A stretch of DNA of 56,902 nucleotides. Origin: a virus. The DNA is taken from positions 1 to 56,902 of IMG/VR virus record IMGVR_UViG_3300025099_000004; one strand, written 5' to 3'. A model generated the notes under the pieces. That model saw only the letters and a list, made by a program, of their open reading frames with translations, did no database searches and was not told the origin of the DNA. This document shows, one piece after another, positions 1 through 8,628 of the stretch; the first letter of the stretch is position 1; the number at the start of each line of letters is the position of its first letter. The translations under genes were made by a program, and so were the position numbers.

Positions 1-127
1 CATGTCTAACTTTGACGGGTACTTAGAACAAAACCCTGAAGCAAAGAAACAGATGGATATGTACAAGCAACAAGCTGTAAAGATGATGCAAGGTGGTATG
101 GTACGTAAAAACTATCAAGAGGGTGGA
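1..127. repeat. terminal overlap of circular contig, left copy
   Basis: These 127 bases are identical to the last 127 bases of the window. The overlap falls inside an open reading frame that continues in frame across the junction, so this is best read as the k-mer overlap left by an assembler on a circular or circularly permuted genome. The unique genome is then 56,775 bp. A true terminal repeat in the virion would usually be longer and would not be expected to cut a gene. Confidence 0.93.
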
Positions 128-1816
128 ACTGTACCTCAAATTAAAAAAGATACTATTGATCGTATGGCTACAGGTGCTGTACCTGCAGGTGGCGAAGTTA
201 AAGCTGTAGGTACAGAAGCAGATATGATGAATAAAGGTGTGCAACTTGGTCTTTCCCAAGTTACTAGTGATGATCCTCGTGCAAATCAAACACAAGCCGT
301 TGCCAGTACTACAGATATATCTGATGAAGATGAAGTTAGAATCCAAACACCATCTACTGTAGCTACAACTGATCTTGCAAAGGCAGGAGATACTGTAGAT
401 GATGTAGTTGATAAAACTAAAGCACAAACAGGAACTGTAACAAAAAAAGTAGACGCACAAGAAACTAAAAATACTATGGTTAGTGACTTAGAGGCTGCAC
501 AAAGTAAGTCTGTAGAGGTAGCTGAAACTCAAAAACGTGTTATGGATATTAAAGAAGAAGTTAATCCTGTTGCAAATGCAGAAAGTGCCGCTAAGTTTAC
601 TGAAGAAATACAGGCAGCAACGGCTACACCTACAGACAAAGCTACAGTACAAGGACAGCTTGAAGATTTAATGCAGGACTTTGAGGGTGGTGCTACACCG
701 CCTTGGGCTGCAGGAGCAATGAGAAACGTATCTGCACAAATGGCGGCACGTGGTCTTGGTGCAAGTAGCATGGCAGGTATGGCTCTTGTACAGGCAGCTA
801 TGGAGTCTTCACTACCTATTGCGATGGCAGATGCACAAACAGTTGCAGGGTTTGAGATGGCTAACCTTAGTAACAGACAGGCACGTGCAATGCAATCTGC
901 AGAGCAAAGAGCTAAATTTTTAGGACAAGAGTTTGACCAAGCATTTCAAGCACGAGTAATGAACGCAGCTAAAGTTAGTGATATAGCTAATATGAACTTT
1001 ACTGCAGAACAAACTATTGCAATTGAAAATAGTCGTGCCGCTAATACTATGGAGATGTCTAACCTATCTAATAAACAAGGTCTTATTATGGCAGAAGCTG
1101 CAGCACTTTCACAATTAGACATGGCTAATCTTAACAATCGTCAACAAACACAAGTAGAAAATGCTAAATCTTTCTTGGCTATGGACATGGCTAACCTATC
1201 TAACAAACAACAAACAGAATTGTTTAAAGGGCAAGAACGTAGTAAGGCATTATTTAGTGATACTGCAGCAGAAAATGCAGCACTACAGTTTAACGCTACA
1301 TCTGAAAATCAAGCAGATCAATTCTTTGTAAATTTAAAAACTCAAAACAATCAGTTTAATGATGCACAAAAAAATGCCATAGAGCAAGCCAATGCAGGTG
1401 AAGCTAATGCACTATCAAAATTTAATTCTGAAATACAAAACCAACGTGATCAATTTAATGCAAACAATGCTTTAGTAGTTGCTCAATCTAATGCAGGTTG
1501 GAGAAGAGAAATAGCAACTGCTGAAACTGCAGCTATAAATAGAGCTAATGAAATAAATGCAACTAATGTACTTGGTATATCTAATCAAGCGTACTCTAAT
1601 CTTTGGCAAGAACAAGGTGATCTTATGGAGTGGGCATGGGAATCTGCAGAGGGTGAAAGAAACAGACAAAATGCTGTAACACTAAGTCATCTAGCAGCAG
1701 ACTCAGCAAGATCACAAGCTGAAATGGAAGCTGACTTAGCTTCATCGGCACTTATAGGAGACTTTGCTACAAAAGTAACAGTTGCTGCTTTAGGTGGTGG
1801 ATTTTTAGGAGAATAG
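1..1816 (+). CDS. virion-associated protein with MANLSN(R/K)Q repeats (3' part of a gene crossing the contig ends)
   Basis: The true start is the ATG at 56705, which adds 24 residues before the first Met seen here and gives a 628-residue protein. The N-terminus carries a Gly-Met tag (MMQGGMV, then QEGGTV). Residues of about 290-430 hold four spaced copies of a MANLSNRQ-like motif (MANLSNRQ, MSNLSNKQ, MANLNNRQ, MANLSNKQ) in Ala/Gln/Asn-rich, probably helical sequence. A Gly-rich hydrophobic stretch (VAALGGGFLG) closes the protein. It lies at the end of the late unit, directly before three other likely internal virion genes. Proteins of this composition occur in marine podoviruses and cyanophages as structural proteins. 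An ejected or internal core protein is an inference. Confidence 0.75.
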   Translation, partial: MSNFDGYLEQNPEAKKQMDMYKQQAVKMMQGGMVRKNYQEGGTVPQIKKDTIDRMATGAVPAGGEVKAVGTEADMMNKGVQLGLSQVTSDDPRANQTQAVASTTDISDEDEVRIQTPSTVATTDLAKAGDTVDDVVDKTKAQTGTVTKKVDAQETKNTMVSDLEAAQSKSVEVAETQKRVMDIKEEVNPVANAESAAKFTEEIQAATATPTDKATVQGQLEDLMQDFEGGATPPWAAGAMRNVSAQMAARGLGASSMAGMALVQAAMESSLPIAMADAQTVAGFEMANLSNRQARAMQSAEQRAKFLGQEFDQAFQARVMNAAKVSDIANMNFTAEQTIAIENSRAANTMEMSNLSNKQGLIMAEAAALSQLDMANLNNRQQTQVENAKSFLAMDMANLSNKQQTELFKGQERSKALFSDTAAENAALQFNATSENQADQFFVNLKTQNNQFNDAQKNAIEQANAGEANALSKFNSEIQNQRDQFNANNALVVAQSNAGWRREIATAETAAINRANEINATNVLGISNQAYSNLWQEQGDLMEWAWESAEGERNRQNAVTLSHLAADSARSQAEMEADLASSALIGDFATKVTVAALGGGFLGE

Positions 1817-1817
1817 T

Positions 1818-2027
1818 ATGGCATTAAATGGACAAGCAATAGTAGCGTACAAACATTTTTTAAATAAGAGTATGTCAGGTACACCTGAAGTAGAAGAACC
1901 TACGTCTGGTGGTTTAATGAATAGAAATAGACCCGTTACAAAATCAGATAATGAAGATGCTTCACCTGATTTTCTTATGGATCAATTTAAACAGTTACAA
2001 AAACTGAGAGCAGGTTTAAAAAAATGA
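1818..2027 (+). CDS. small virion-region protein with SGGLMNR motif
   Basis: A 69-residue protein starting one base after the previous stop and overlapping the next gene by four bases (ATGA). It carries PTSGGLMNRNRP near residue 31, which resembles the SGIMSRR end of the following protein, so the two may share a short binding tag. No enzymatic motif is visible. The tight coupling in the late operon suggests a minor virion component or assembly factor. Function unknown. Confidence 0.65.
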   Translation: MALNGQAIVAYKHFLNKSMSGTPEVEEPTSGGLMNRNRPVTKSDNEDASPDFLMDQFKQLQKLRAGLKK

Positions 2028-2530
2028 TTGAAGATAATAGTATTTTTGATGCACCTATACCGGGCCAATCTTTAACTGCAGAGGTAGGTGCAAGACCGTG
2101 GCAACAACCAGCGCAGTTTCCTACTGTTGAAGGTGCATTTGAGTTTTATGTAAAGAAAATTACAAATCCAGAAATTAATAATTCGTTACTAGATGCTCTT
2201 GAAATGGGTACACCTGTAACATCTATTACAGAAATTCTTGTACAAAGTGGGGCAATGGAAGGTGTACATACTATAGATGTATCTATACAATTACTTCCTG
2301 TTCTTATGGAGCTTATAGCCTACATTGCTGAAGATGCAGGTGTTGAATATAATATGGGAATACAGAAAAAAATAGATCAAGACGTAATATCTGATAGTGA
2401 ACTGTCTGTTGCCCTGCATAAAGTAACGTCAAAAAAATCTAAAGAAAATAAAGAAATGCCTATGGTTGAACCTGAAGCTATGCCAGAAGAAAGACCACAG
2501 ACAAGTGGCATAATGTCAAGGAGAATGTAA
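2024..2530 (+). CDS. conserved hypothetical virion-region protein
   Basis: A 168-residue acidic protein, translationally coupled on both sides (it overlaps the previous stop and shares a base with the next ATG). The centre (about residues 45-115) is probably helical and hydrophobic, and the C-terminus is charged and ends in TSGIMSRRM. Proteins of this kind sit before internal virion proteins in marine podoviruses. The role is not known. Its position between two structural genes is the only functional hint. Confidence 0.65.
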   Translation: MIEDNSIFDAPIPGQSLTAEVGARPWQQPAQFPTVEGAFEFYVKKITNPEINNSLLDALEMGTPVTSITEILVQSGAMEGVHTIDVSIQLLPVLMELIAYIAEDAGVEYNMGIQKKIDQDVISDSELSVALHKVTSKKSKENKEMPMVEPEAMPEERPQTSGIMSRRM

Positions 2531-3696
2531 TGGCTTTTAGTTTATTATCTTTTTTAGGTGGTGCTGCAGGTGCAGGTAGCCAGATACTAGATGAACGTAG
2601 AGAACAGAAAAGACGAGATGCTGAGTATGATAGGAAAACTACTGAACAACAGCAGTGGCAAATTGCTACTGAAACTAGGGCAGAAAATCGACAGAAAAGA
2701 AAAGAAAAAAGAGATAGAGCAGCGGAAATAGAAGAGTTACTTGAACAGGCTTCTTTATACTTTGACCCAAAGCACATACCTTTAATTTCAAGTAAGGGTA
2801 AATCAGGATTGGTAGCAGCTATTGATCATGCTAAAGCAATGGCCCCATTTAATATTCGTGGTAGTGACTTACTTAATTTAAATGGTGTAAATAATACAGA
2901 AGACTTTCCTACAGAAGATGAGTTGTCACAACTACCAAAAAAAGATAGTCCCTTTACAACAAATATGTTTTCTTCTATACCTACTGAACCCGAAAAATTT
3001 ACAGGTTCAAGTATACCAGCTAGATTAGAATTTTTTACAGATCTAGCAAGACGTGCTAAAACACAAAAAAAGAAAGACTACTATAATAATCTTGCAGTAC
3101 AAGCTCAAAAAGAAATTGATGCATCTAAGGAACCTACCCCTACTCAAAAAAGTAATACTGCTAGACAATTAATTGAATCATTTATTGATGATCAATTTAC
3201 TAATGACGGATTAATGGAAGTTGATCTTACAAAACAATATAAAAGAAGGACAGAAAATAATACACTAAGAGCAACTAAATTAATGACAAAGGCATATAGC
3301 ACAATACGTAATGATCCTAACTTTGTTGCGGATGGTAGTTTAGACTATCAATTAAAAATAAAAGAGGCTGAAGCGGCAGCAGTAATAAATGGTTTTAGAT
3401 CTGAAACATTAGCTAACTACAATAATTTTTTACAAGCCGAACAAGATTTACAAAATTTTACTCAAGGTTCTGATGAGTATGAACAACAACAAGCCGAAAT
3501 AGAGAACTTAAAATTTGACGTAAATAAAACTTTTATACCTCTTGATACATTAAAGCCTCTTACTTTAGAACAAGTAAATAAGGGAGCGTGGAATACGTTA
3601 GAAGAAAATAAATTAGTAGAGGTATTAAAACCTGATGGTACACGTGGGTACGTAATTAATACAGGCAGTGGACCCATAAGATTAGGACTTAAATAA
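2530..3696 (+). CDS. probable internal virion protein
   Basis: A 388-residue protein. It begins with a short Gly/Ala-rich hydrophobic segment (LLSFLGGAAGAGSQIL), followed by a strongly charged Arg/Glu/Gln region (about residues 22-75) that should form a long helix or coiled coil. The rest is mixed. An amphipathic N-terminus followed by a long helix is typical of podovirus ejection (core) proteins. It sits immediately upstream of the 1206-residue protein, the order often seen for internal core genes. No catalytic motif was found. Confidence 0.6.
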   Translation: MAFSLLSFLGGAAGAGSQILDERREQKRRDAEYDRKTTEQQQWQIATETRAENRQKRKEKRDRAAEIEELLEQASLYFDPKHIPLISSKGKSGLVAAIDHAKAMAPFNIRGSDLLNLNGVNNTEDFPTEDELSQLPKKDSPFTTNMFSSIPTEPEKFTGSSIPARLEFFTDLARRAKTQKKKDYYNNLAVQAQKEIDASKEPTPTQKSNTARQLIESFIDDQFTNDGLMEVDLTKQYKRRTENNTLRATKLMTKAYSTIRNDPNFVADGSLDYQLKIKEAEAAAVINGFRSETLANYNNFLQAEQDLQNFTQGSDEYEQQQAEIENLKFDVNKTFIPLDTLKPLTLEQVNKGAWNTLEENKLVEVLKPDGTRGYVINTGSGPIRLGLK

Positions 3697-3697
3697 T

Positions 3698-6600
3698 ATG
3701 AGTGATCTTGATATAGATTTTTCTGACATAGAAGATTCTACTAATACATCTTTGCAAACTATTGAGCCTGTAAGTTCAAGTGCTTTGTCTGTAGATTTTT
3801 CAGATACTAAACTTGACACTTTTGCTACTGCAGAAAAGAAAAAAGAAATAACTCCTGTTTCTACATCTGTACGTTTTTCAGATAAAGAAATGAAAGATAT
3901 TTTTTATAGTGCCGATGAACCTGATCAATATAGTATGTCATCTATGGGTATGGGTCCATATGAAATAGATAGTAGAATTGAAGATGCCTTTAATAAAAAA
4001 GTTCTTAGTATTGATGAACAAGATAGAAAGTACAAAGAAGAAAAAGCTAGAGATGATGAAGCTATTAGAAGTGCTGAAGTTGCATTTGCTGAAGGTGATC
4101 AGTCTGCAGGTTACGCACTAGAGGCTGCAAAGAAAGCATCTAAAGAAAGAACATCTTTTAAGCCAAAGTCTAAAGAAGAATTAGAGCAATTACGTAACGA
4201 TATTTACTACATGTCTACAGAAGATGATAATGTAGGTAGAAGAGCGATTACAAATGCTATGTTAGATAAGGGCTTTGATTTAGAAACAATAAGCTGGACT
4301 GTACTTGGGACTGAGATAGCACCTATTACTGGTGGAGTAATGGCTGCACTAGAAATTCCTGAAACTGCTAAGATTGTAAGGGAATTGTACAACCAAGGTG
4401 ACTATATATCTATGGCTCCGATACTTGGTATGCAGCTATTTGATATTGGGGCTGGGGTATTAGGTGTAAAGGCTGCAAGTAAAGGTGCAAGGTCTATACT
4501 AGGCACAAAAGATATTAAAAAACGAGTAAGAAACAAAGACAGAATAGTTGCAATAAAAGCAGTAGAAGCTGAGATGAAAGCTAAAGCATTAGCAGAAGCA
4601 AAAAAAGTTGCCAAAGCAAACTCAAAACTTAAACAAGATTTAATAAAAGAGTTTGAAGAAAACACTGGTAAAATTATATCGGATACAAAGACGAATAAAA
4701 AAGGTGTTGAAACTAAAACAATAAATCAAGACAAGGCTCGTATAGCAGGTAATGAAATTAATGAAGAGCTATATGCTTGGCAAGAGGCACGTAAAAAAGA
4801 ATGGACACGTACCAAGGGAGATGACGCTGCACGAAAAGCATTAAACAAAAAGTTCAAAGATGAAGGAGACTTTGCAGGTACTTCTGATGAACAGATATAC
4901 AGAGACTACGTAAAAGAAAATGATATGGTAGTCAATCCTGTACTTAATCCAGACAAGCTAGATTCTCTTATTGCTGTAGCTGCATACTTAGGAGAAAAGA
5001 AACCAAAAATATTTAAGCGTCAGGCTTTGATGTCTCCTAGTGGAAAAATAGTAAAAGAGAAAGGAAAGATAAAGAAAGAATCTTTCTCTGATATGATATT
5101 TAGACTTGCCGTTAACAATGAGTTTGGTGACGATGATGCTCTAGCAGAGGCTTTAGTTAAGTATGGTCTATCTTATGATGACTTTATGCTAGCTGCAGTT
5201 GGGTCATCTACTAAAGCTGGACAAATACTAAATAGATTTTCACAAGCATCACGTGCAGTATCTCCAAGTGTAACATCTGCAGCTAAAGATGTAGTTGAGG
5301 CAGGTGAGCGTAATCCTTTTGTACAAGGCTTTCTAAGATTTGAAAACATTCGTAGGGGTTCTATGACTTCTATGGTCAAAACTGCTATGCGTAATGCTCA
5401 ATCAGGTATGTTGTTAATGCCAGCAGAGGTACTAACAAAAGGTTTTGATAACACTTTGTTAAGTATGACAGATGCCTTTAGAGAAAAAGGTATTGGTTCT
5501 GCACTTGCTGCGGGTGCAAAGACAGTTACGCCTTTTACAAAAGCAGGTAGAGACAACTGGTCAGGGGCAACTCGCTCAGTACAAAGGTTGTTTGGTGATC
5601 CTAGATTTTCAAAACAATTAGCAGAGGTTATATTAGATAGACCTGAGTTTGAAAAAGATTTCTTACGTATACGAGATAACATAAATGAATACAGAAAATA
5701 TTCTGGAAGAGGAAAAGGTGGAGTAGCAGACGCAACGTTTTCTAAATTAGAAGACGTAGTAGATGTACTGCAAATACCTAACAAGATTCAAGAATATATG
5801 ATACGTCATGCTGCATTTAATGGTGAGCTAGAACGTTTACTTAAACGTGAGTATAAAGTAGAATTATTGGATGTACTTGAGGAAGGTGGAATACAAGATT
5901 TAATTAGTAACACATCTAAGTATAGACCAAAAGGTGCAAGAACATTTGAAGAGATAGTCTCAGATAGTACAGACCACGCATTAGAAATGACATACGCAAG
6001 TATGCCTGATAACGCTATGCTTGCAAATGCTACACGTTTTATAACTAATAATGGTCTTACTGTCTTCGTACCTTTCCCAAGGTTTATGTTTAAGTCACTT
6101 GAAATGATGGCTCAATTTTCTGTAGGTGCAGGTAATCCTTTGTTAAAAAGAGTTGCAGCCTTTGACATGAAGAAGCCTTTAACTAAAAACGAACGAAAGT
6201 ATATATCACGTAATATTGTAGGGGCAATGGCAATTACTGCAGCCGCTGGATACAGATCGGGTTTATTTAATTCAGATGATGTACCTGCAGACTACAAAAA
6301 GATGAACGCACCTGACGGTACGGTAATAGATACCACTGCACAGTTTCCTTTGAGACAATTTTTATGGTTTGGAGAAGCTGCAAGACGAATAAAGAATGAT
6401 ACTTTTAATGATTGGTTTAATAAAAAAGAAGCTACAGAAACTTTTTTTGGTCAAAGCTTTAGAACAGGTACAGGTAATATATTTATTCAAGAAATGGCAG
6501 ACATTCTTTCTGGTGCAGAAGATCCAGCAGGGCAGAGCAAGGCAGGTAAAGCGTTAGGAAGAATAGCAGGAGATTATATAAGTAGTGTTATAGTTCCTCT

Positions 6601-7318
6601 TACACAAGTAGTAGATGCACAAAGAGCAACAGGATATAGAACTACTGAATATGCAGACTATGCTGAAGATACTACAGACCAAGGATTTTTTGAAGGTGTA
6701 GGTACACAGGTAAAAAGATCTCTTGGCTCACGTGGATTTTTAAATATTACTGATCCATCATCTGATAAAGACAGACCACGTAGAGAATCTATATTTTCTT
6801 CAGATAGAAAGCGTGAAAACGTAGCTCTAAACTTAGGACTAGGTATATCTACTGTAACTAGAGACGATGAGTATGCGGAGTATATACAGGGAATGGGTTT
6901 CACAGAGTTTGAATTATCAAGTAAGTCTAGGACACCATCCATTAGAAACAGAGAAAATAAACTTATACGAGATAGGCTACCTATTTTAGCACAGGCCGCT
7001 AAACAATTAGAGCTTCAATTAAGAGTTGATTATTTTAAATTACCTGATAGTATTAAGAAAAGATATAAACAAGATGCTTGGGTTAACATGGAGTTAAAAG
7101 ATTTTGTAAAAGAAGAAATGAAAGGTATACGATCTAGCATTAGAGAATTAAGAACGCTAGGAACAAGTGATGCAGTAGTTTTAAGTGAAAAGTTTGGAAG
7201 ACTAGGAAAGAATAAAAGAAAGGTTGCAATTTCTAGGTTTTATTCTAACTTTAATGAACCGCCTAACTTATCAGATGCAGCGGATTTAGAAACGCTTATA
7301 GAATTATCTAAGCAATAA
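3698..7318 (+). CDS. large internal virion (ejection) protein
   Basis: At 1206 residues this is the largest protein encoded, and the last gene of the late unit before the shared terminator. It is rich in charged helices (about residues 260-420 are Lys/Glu/Ala-rich) with scattered hydrophobic patches such as 840-880. Length, position and composition match the large core protein that podoviruses eject to form a channel through the envelope. I see no lytic transglycosylase signature and no RNA polymerase motif, so it is not an N4-type virion polymerase. The name rests on position and composition. Confidence 0.65.
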   Translation: MSDLDIDFSDIEDSTNTSLQTIEPVSSSALSVDFSDTKLDTFATAEKKKEITPVSTSVRFSDKEMKDIFYSADEPDQYSMSSMGMGPYEIDSRIEDAFNKKVLSIDEQDRKYKEEKARDDEAIRSAEVAFAEGDQSAGYALEAAKKASKERTSFKPKSKEELEQLRNDIYYMSTEDDNVGRRAITNAMLDKGFDLETISWTVLGTEIAPITGGVMAALEIPETAKIVRELYNQGDYISMAPILGMQLFDIGAGVLGVKAASKGARSILGTKDIKKRVRNKDRIVAIKAVEAEMKAKALAEAKKVAKANSKLKQDLIKEFEENTGKIISDTKTNKKGVETKTINQDKARIAGNEINEELYAWQEARKKEWTRTKGDDAARKALNKKFKDEGDFAGTSDEQIYRDYVKENDMVVNPVLNPDKLDSLIAVAAYLGEKKPKIFKRQALMSPSGKIVKEKGKIKKESFSDMIFRLAVNNEFGDDDALAEALVKYGLSYDDFMLAAVGSSTKAGQILNRFSQASRAVSPSVTSAAKDVVEAGERNPFVQGFLRFENIRRGSMTSMVKTAMRNAQSGMLLMPAEVLTKGFDNTLLSMTDAFREKGIGSALAAGAKTVTPFTKAGRDNWSGATRSVQRLFGDPRFSKQLAEVILDRPEFEKDFLRIRDNINEYRKYSGRGKGGVADATFSKLEDVVDVLQIPNKIQEYMIRHAAFNGELERLLKREYKVELLDVLEEGGIQDLISNTSKYRPKGARTFEEIVSDSTDHALEMTYASMPDNAMLANATRFITNNGLTVFVPFPRFMFKSLEMMAQFSVGAGNPLLKRVAAFDMKKPLTKNERKYISRNIVGAMAITAAAGYRSGLFNSDDVPADYKKMNAPDGTVIDTTAQFPLRQFLWFGEAARRIKNDTFNDWFNKKEATETFFGQSFRTGTGNIFIQEMADILSGAEDPAGQSKAGKALGRIAGDYISSVIVPLTQVVDAQRATGYRTTEYADYAEDTTDQGFFEGVGTQVKRSLGSRGFLNITDPSSDKDRPRRESIFSSDRKRENVALNLGLGISTVTRDDEYAEYIQGMGFTEFELSSKSRTPSIRNRENKLIRDRLPILAQAAKQLELQLRVDYFKLPDSIKKRYKQDAWVNMELKDFVKEEMKGIRSSIRELRTLGTSDAVVLSEKFGRLGKNKRKVAISRFYSNFNEPPNLSDAADLETLIELSKQ

Positions 7319-7323
7319 CAAAA

Positions 7324-7352
7324 GGGGGCAATTAAGCCCCCTATTTTTTTTT
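7324..7352. terminator. bidirectional intrinsic terminator at the convergence of both transcription units
   Basis: A perfect GGGGGC/GCCCCC stem with AATTAA loop is followed on the plus strand by TATTTTTTTTT. Read on the minus strand, the stem is followed by TTTTGTTATT, a weaker U tract. It lies between the stop of the last rightward gene (7318) and the stop of the last leftward gene (7355), so it can end both units. Confidence 0.92.
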
Positions 7353-7354
7353 GT

Positions 7355-7684
7355 TTATCGTTTGTCTCCATCACCGCCTATTGTACCTGCATCTTTTCTT
7401 GCTGACAGTTTTACCTCATTCTGTGCAGCTATCATACCTAATGTAAGATTAAGATCAGTAGCAAGTGCGGCACAGTACCATAGTACATCACCTATCTCAC
7501 TGGCTATTTGTTCTCGCCAATCTTCTGGCCTGTTTTCTATGCCATCACGTACAAGTTTCTTTACTTTGTTTGCTACCTCACCTGCCTCACCTGCCAAGCC
7601 TAGTGCTGGATAGAGTATACGGTGTTCGTCTGGATAGATTGCAGTCCTAGATGCACTACGTTGATATGCATTAAAGTCTGACAT
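7355..7684 (-). CDS. mazG: MazG-like nucleotide pyrophosphohydrolase
   Basis: The start is placed at the ATG at 7684, which follows AAGGAG by about ten bases; an upstream in-frame Met at 7732 has no such site. This gives 109 residues. The all-alpha NTP pyrophosphohydrolase signature is present: GEAGE (E33, E36) and SEIGD (E63, D66), the metal-binding pairs. Family members hydrolyse (d)NTPs to monophosphates. In phages the role is debated between nucleotide recycling and lowering ppGpp. It is the last gene of the leftward unit, grouped with ribonucleotide reductase and ThyX in a nucleotide-supply set. Confidence 0.88.
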   Translation of the reverse strand: MSDFNAYQRSASRTAIYPDEHRILYPALGLAGEAGEVANKVKKLVRDGIENRPEDWREQIASEIGDVLWYCAALATDLNLTLGMIAAQNEVKLSARKDAGTIGGDGDKR

Positions 7685-7685
7685 A

Positions 7686-7928
7686 CTATACTTCTCCTTT
7701 AGAAATTGCTCTGCTTCTTGCTTTAGCCTCATTTTCTTTTACCCGTTTCAAGTTATCAAAGTAGGCTTTGTTAAAGCCCCTATTCCATTCACGATACTGC
7801 ATAGTATCTTGGTGAAAAGGATTAGCCTGACGGTTATATTTAAATCCATCAAAGCCCATACTGTACTGTACACGTAATGGTGCATCGTACTTACCTAAAC
7901 CACGTGCGGCTCTACTCTTCTTTATCAT
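7686..7928 (-). CDS. small basic protein resembling the Rmf/CrpP fold
   Basis: An 80-residue basic protein. Its middle contains GFDGFKYNRQANPF followed by YREWNRGFNKAY. The pattern G-x(3)-A/F ... NP ... W-x-x-G(W/F)-x-x-A is that of ribosome modulation factor and the related small proteins common in phages and plasmids. In bacteria Rmf dimerises ribosomes. What the phage versions do is uncertain. The assignment rests on motif spacing only. It sits between MazG and a likely nuclease in the leftward unit. Confidence 0.5.
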   Translation of the reverse strand: MIKKSRAARGLGKYDAPLRVQYSMGFDGFKYNRQANPFHQDTMQYREWNRGFNKAYFDNLKRVKENEAKARSRAISKGEV

Positions 7929-7940
7929 AGGGTTATCTCC

Positions 7941-8381
7941 TTATGCTACGTTAATTAACTGTGCTTCTTTGTAGGGTACATGATAGAACTGTTCCCCATT
8001 GTAGATGTTTCTTCCCTTTGCTTCCTTGAGTTTATCGTCTGTAAGTTGTGTACTATCAATACACCATGCCTTAGATAAGTCACCACTAAAAATGTAGAAC
8101 TTTAGATTGCCACTGTGCTTAGACAACAAACGTTTCTTGCGTTCTGGTATACGTATTTCTTCCCAATGAGTAGGCCAATCGCCTCTCCATGCAGTCTTTA
8201 CTTCTGCCTCATTGTGATATTGTACACCGTCTTTACTTGTTATTACGTCTGCATTGTAGGACTCCGTTGTATCTACAATGTCATGTCCCTCACCCTTGAG
8301 GTGAGAGATCAATGTCTGTTTAGCTACGCCATCATACTTACCATATAGGCCACGTGAAAAAGGTTTTCTGTATGCAGTCAT
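7941..8381 (-). CDS. probable PD-(D/E)XK nuclease
   Basis: A 146-residue protein with a spaced acidic and lysine pattern: YNADVIT (D45) followed by EAEVK (E60, K62), each at the end of a predicted beta strand. This is the core of the PD-(D/E)XK nuclease fold. The short length suits a structure-specific or small restriction-like nuclease. It is distinct from the endonuclease I and Exo8-like genes further along the same operon. Substrate is unknown, and the call depends on the motif alone. Confidence 0.5.
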   Translation of the reverse strand: MTAYRKPFSRGLYGKYDGVAKQTLISHLKGEGHDIVDTTESYNADVITSKDGVQYHNEAEVKTAWRGDWPTHWEEIRIPERKKRLLSKHSGNLKFYIFSGDLSKAWCIDSTQLTDDKLKEAKGRNIYNGEQFYHVPYKEAQLINVA

Positions 8382-8386
8382 GTGTA

Positions 8387-8602
8387 CTACTCCGATTCTG
8401 GTTTTGTTTCTTCTGGTTTGTTTGTTAGTTCATCCTTCAGTTTTCCTACTAGAATATTTGCAGTAGTTCTTACACTCTGCAACTGATAGTTCAATTGCGT
8501 TTGAACATTGTTATTGTAGTTAATCTCTGACAACAGATTATTCTGTAGGTCATTAAAGTTTTCTGATTCGTATTCAACTTCGTCTAACGTTATCTTAGTC
8601 AT
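8387..8602 (-). CDS. small conserved phage protein (MTKITLDEVEY type)
   Basis: A 71-residue acidic protein that begins MTKITLDEVEYES, continues with a Gln/Asn-rich probable helix and ends with a Lys/Glu tail. Small proteins opening in this way are frequent in marine myoviruses and podoviruses and are classed as unknown function; I recall the family as DUF6447. The middle could form a coiled coil. It precedes the nuclease gene with five bases between them. Confidence 0.6.
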   Translation of the reverse strand: MTKITLDEVEYESENFNDLQNNLLSEINYNNNVQTQLNYQLQSVRTTANILVGKLKDELTNKPEETKPESE

Positions 8603-8628
8603 GCTATAGTTCTCCTTTTCTACACTAT

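Noticed and set aside
1-127. true short direct terminal repeat of the virion DNA
   Set aside because: Length equals a standard assembly k-mer and the repeat sits inside a coding frame that reads through the join.
23-460. minus-strand 145-residue frame opposite the 628-residue virion gene
   Set aside because: Cys/Phe/Tyr/Ser-rich antisense shadow of an AT-rich coding gene; no ribosome site or domain.
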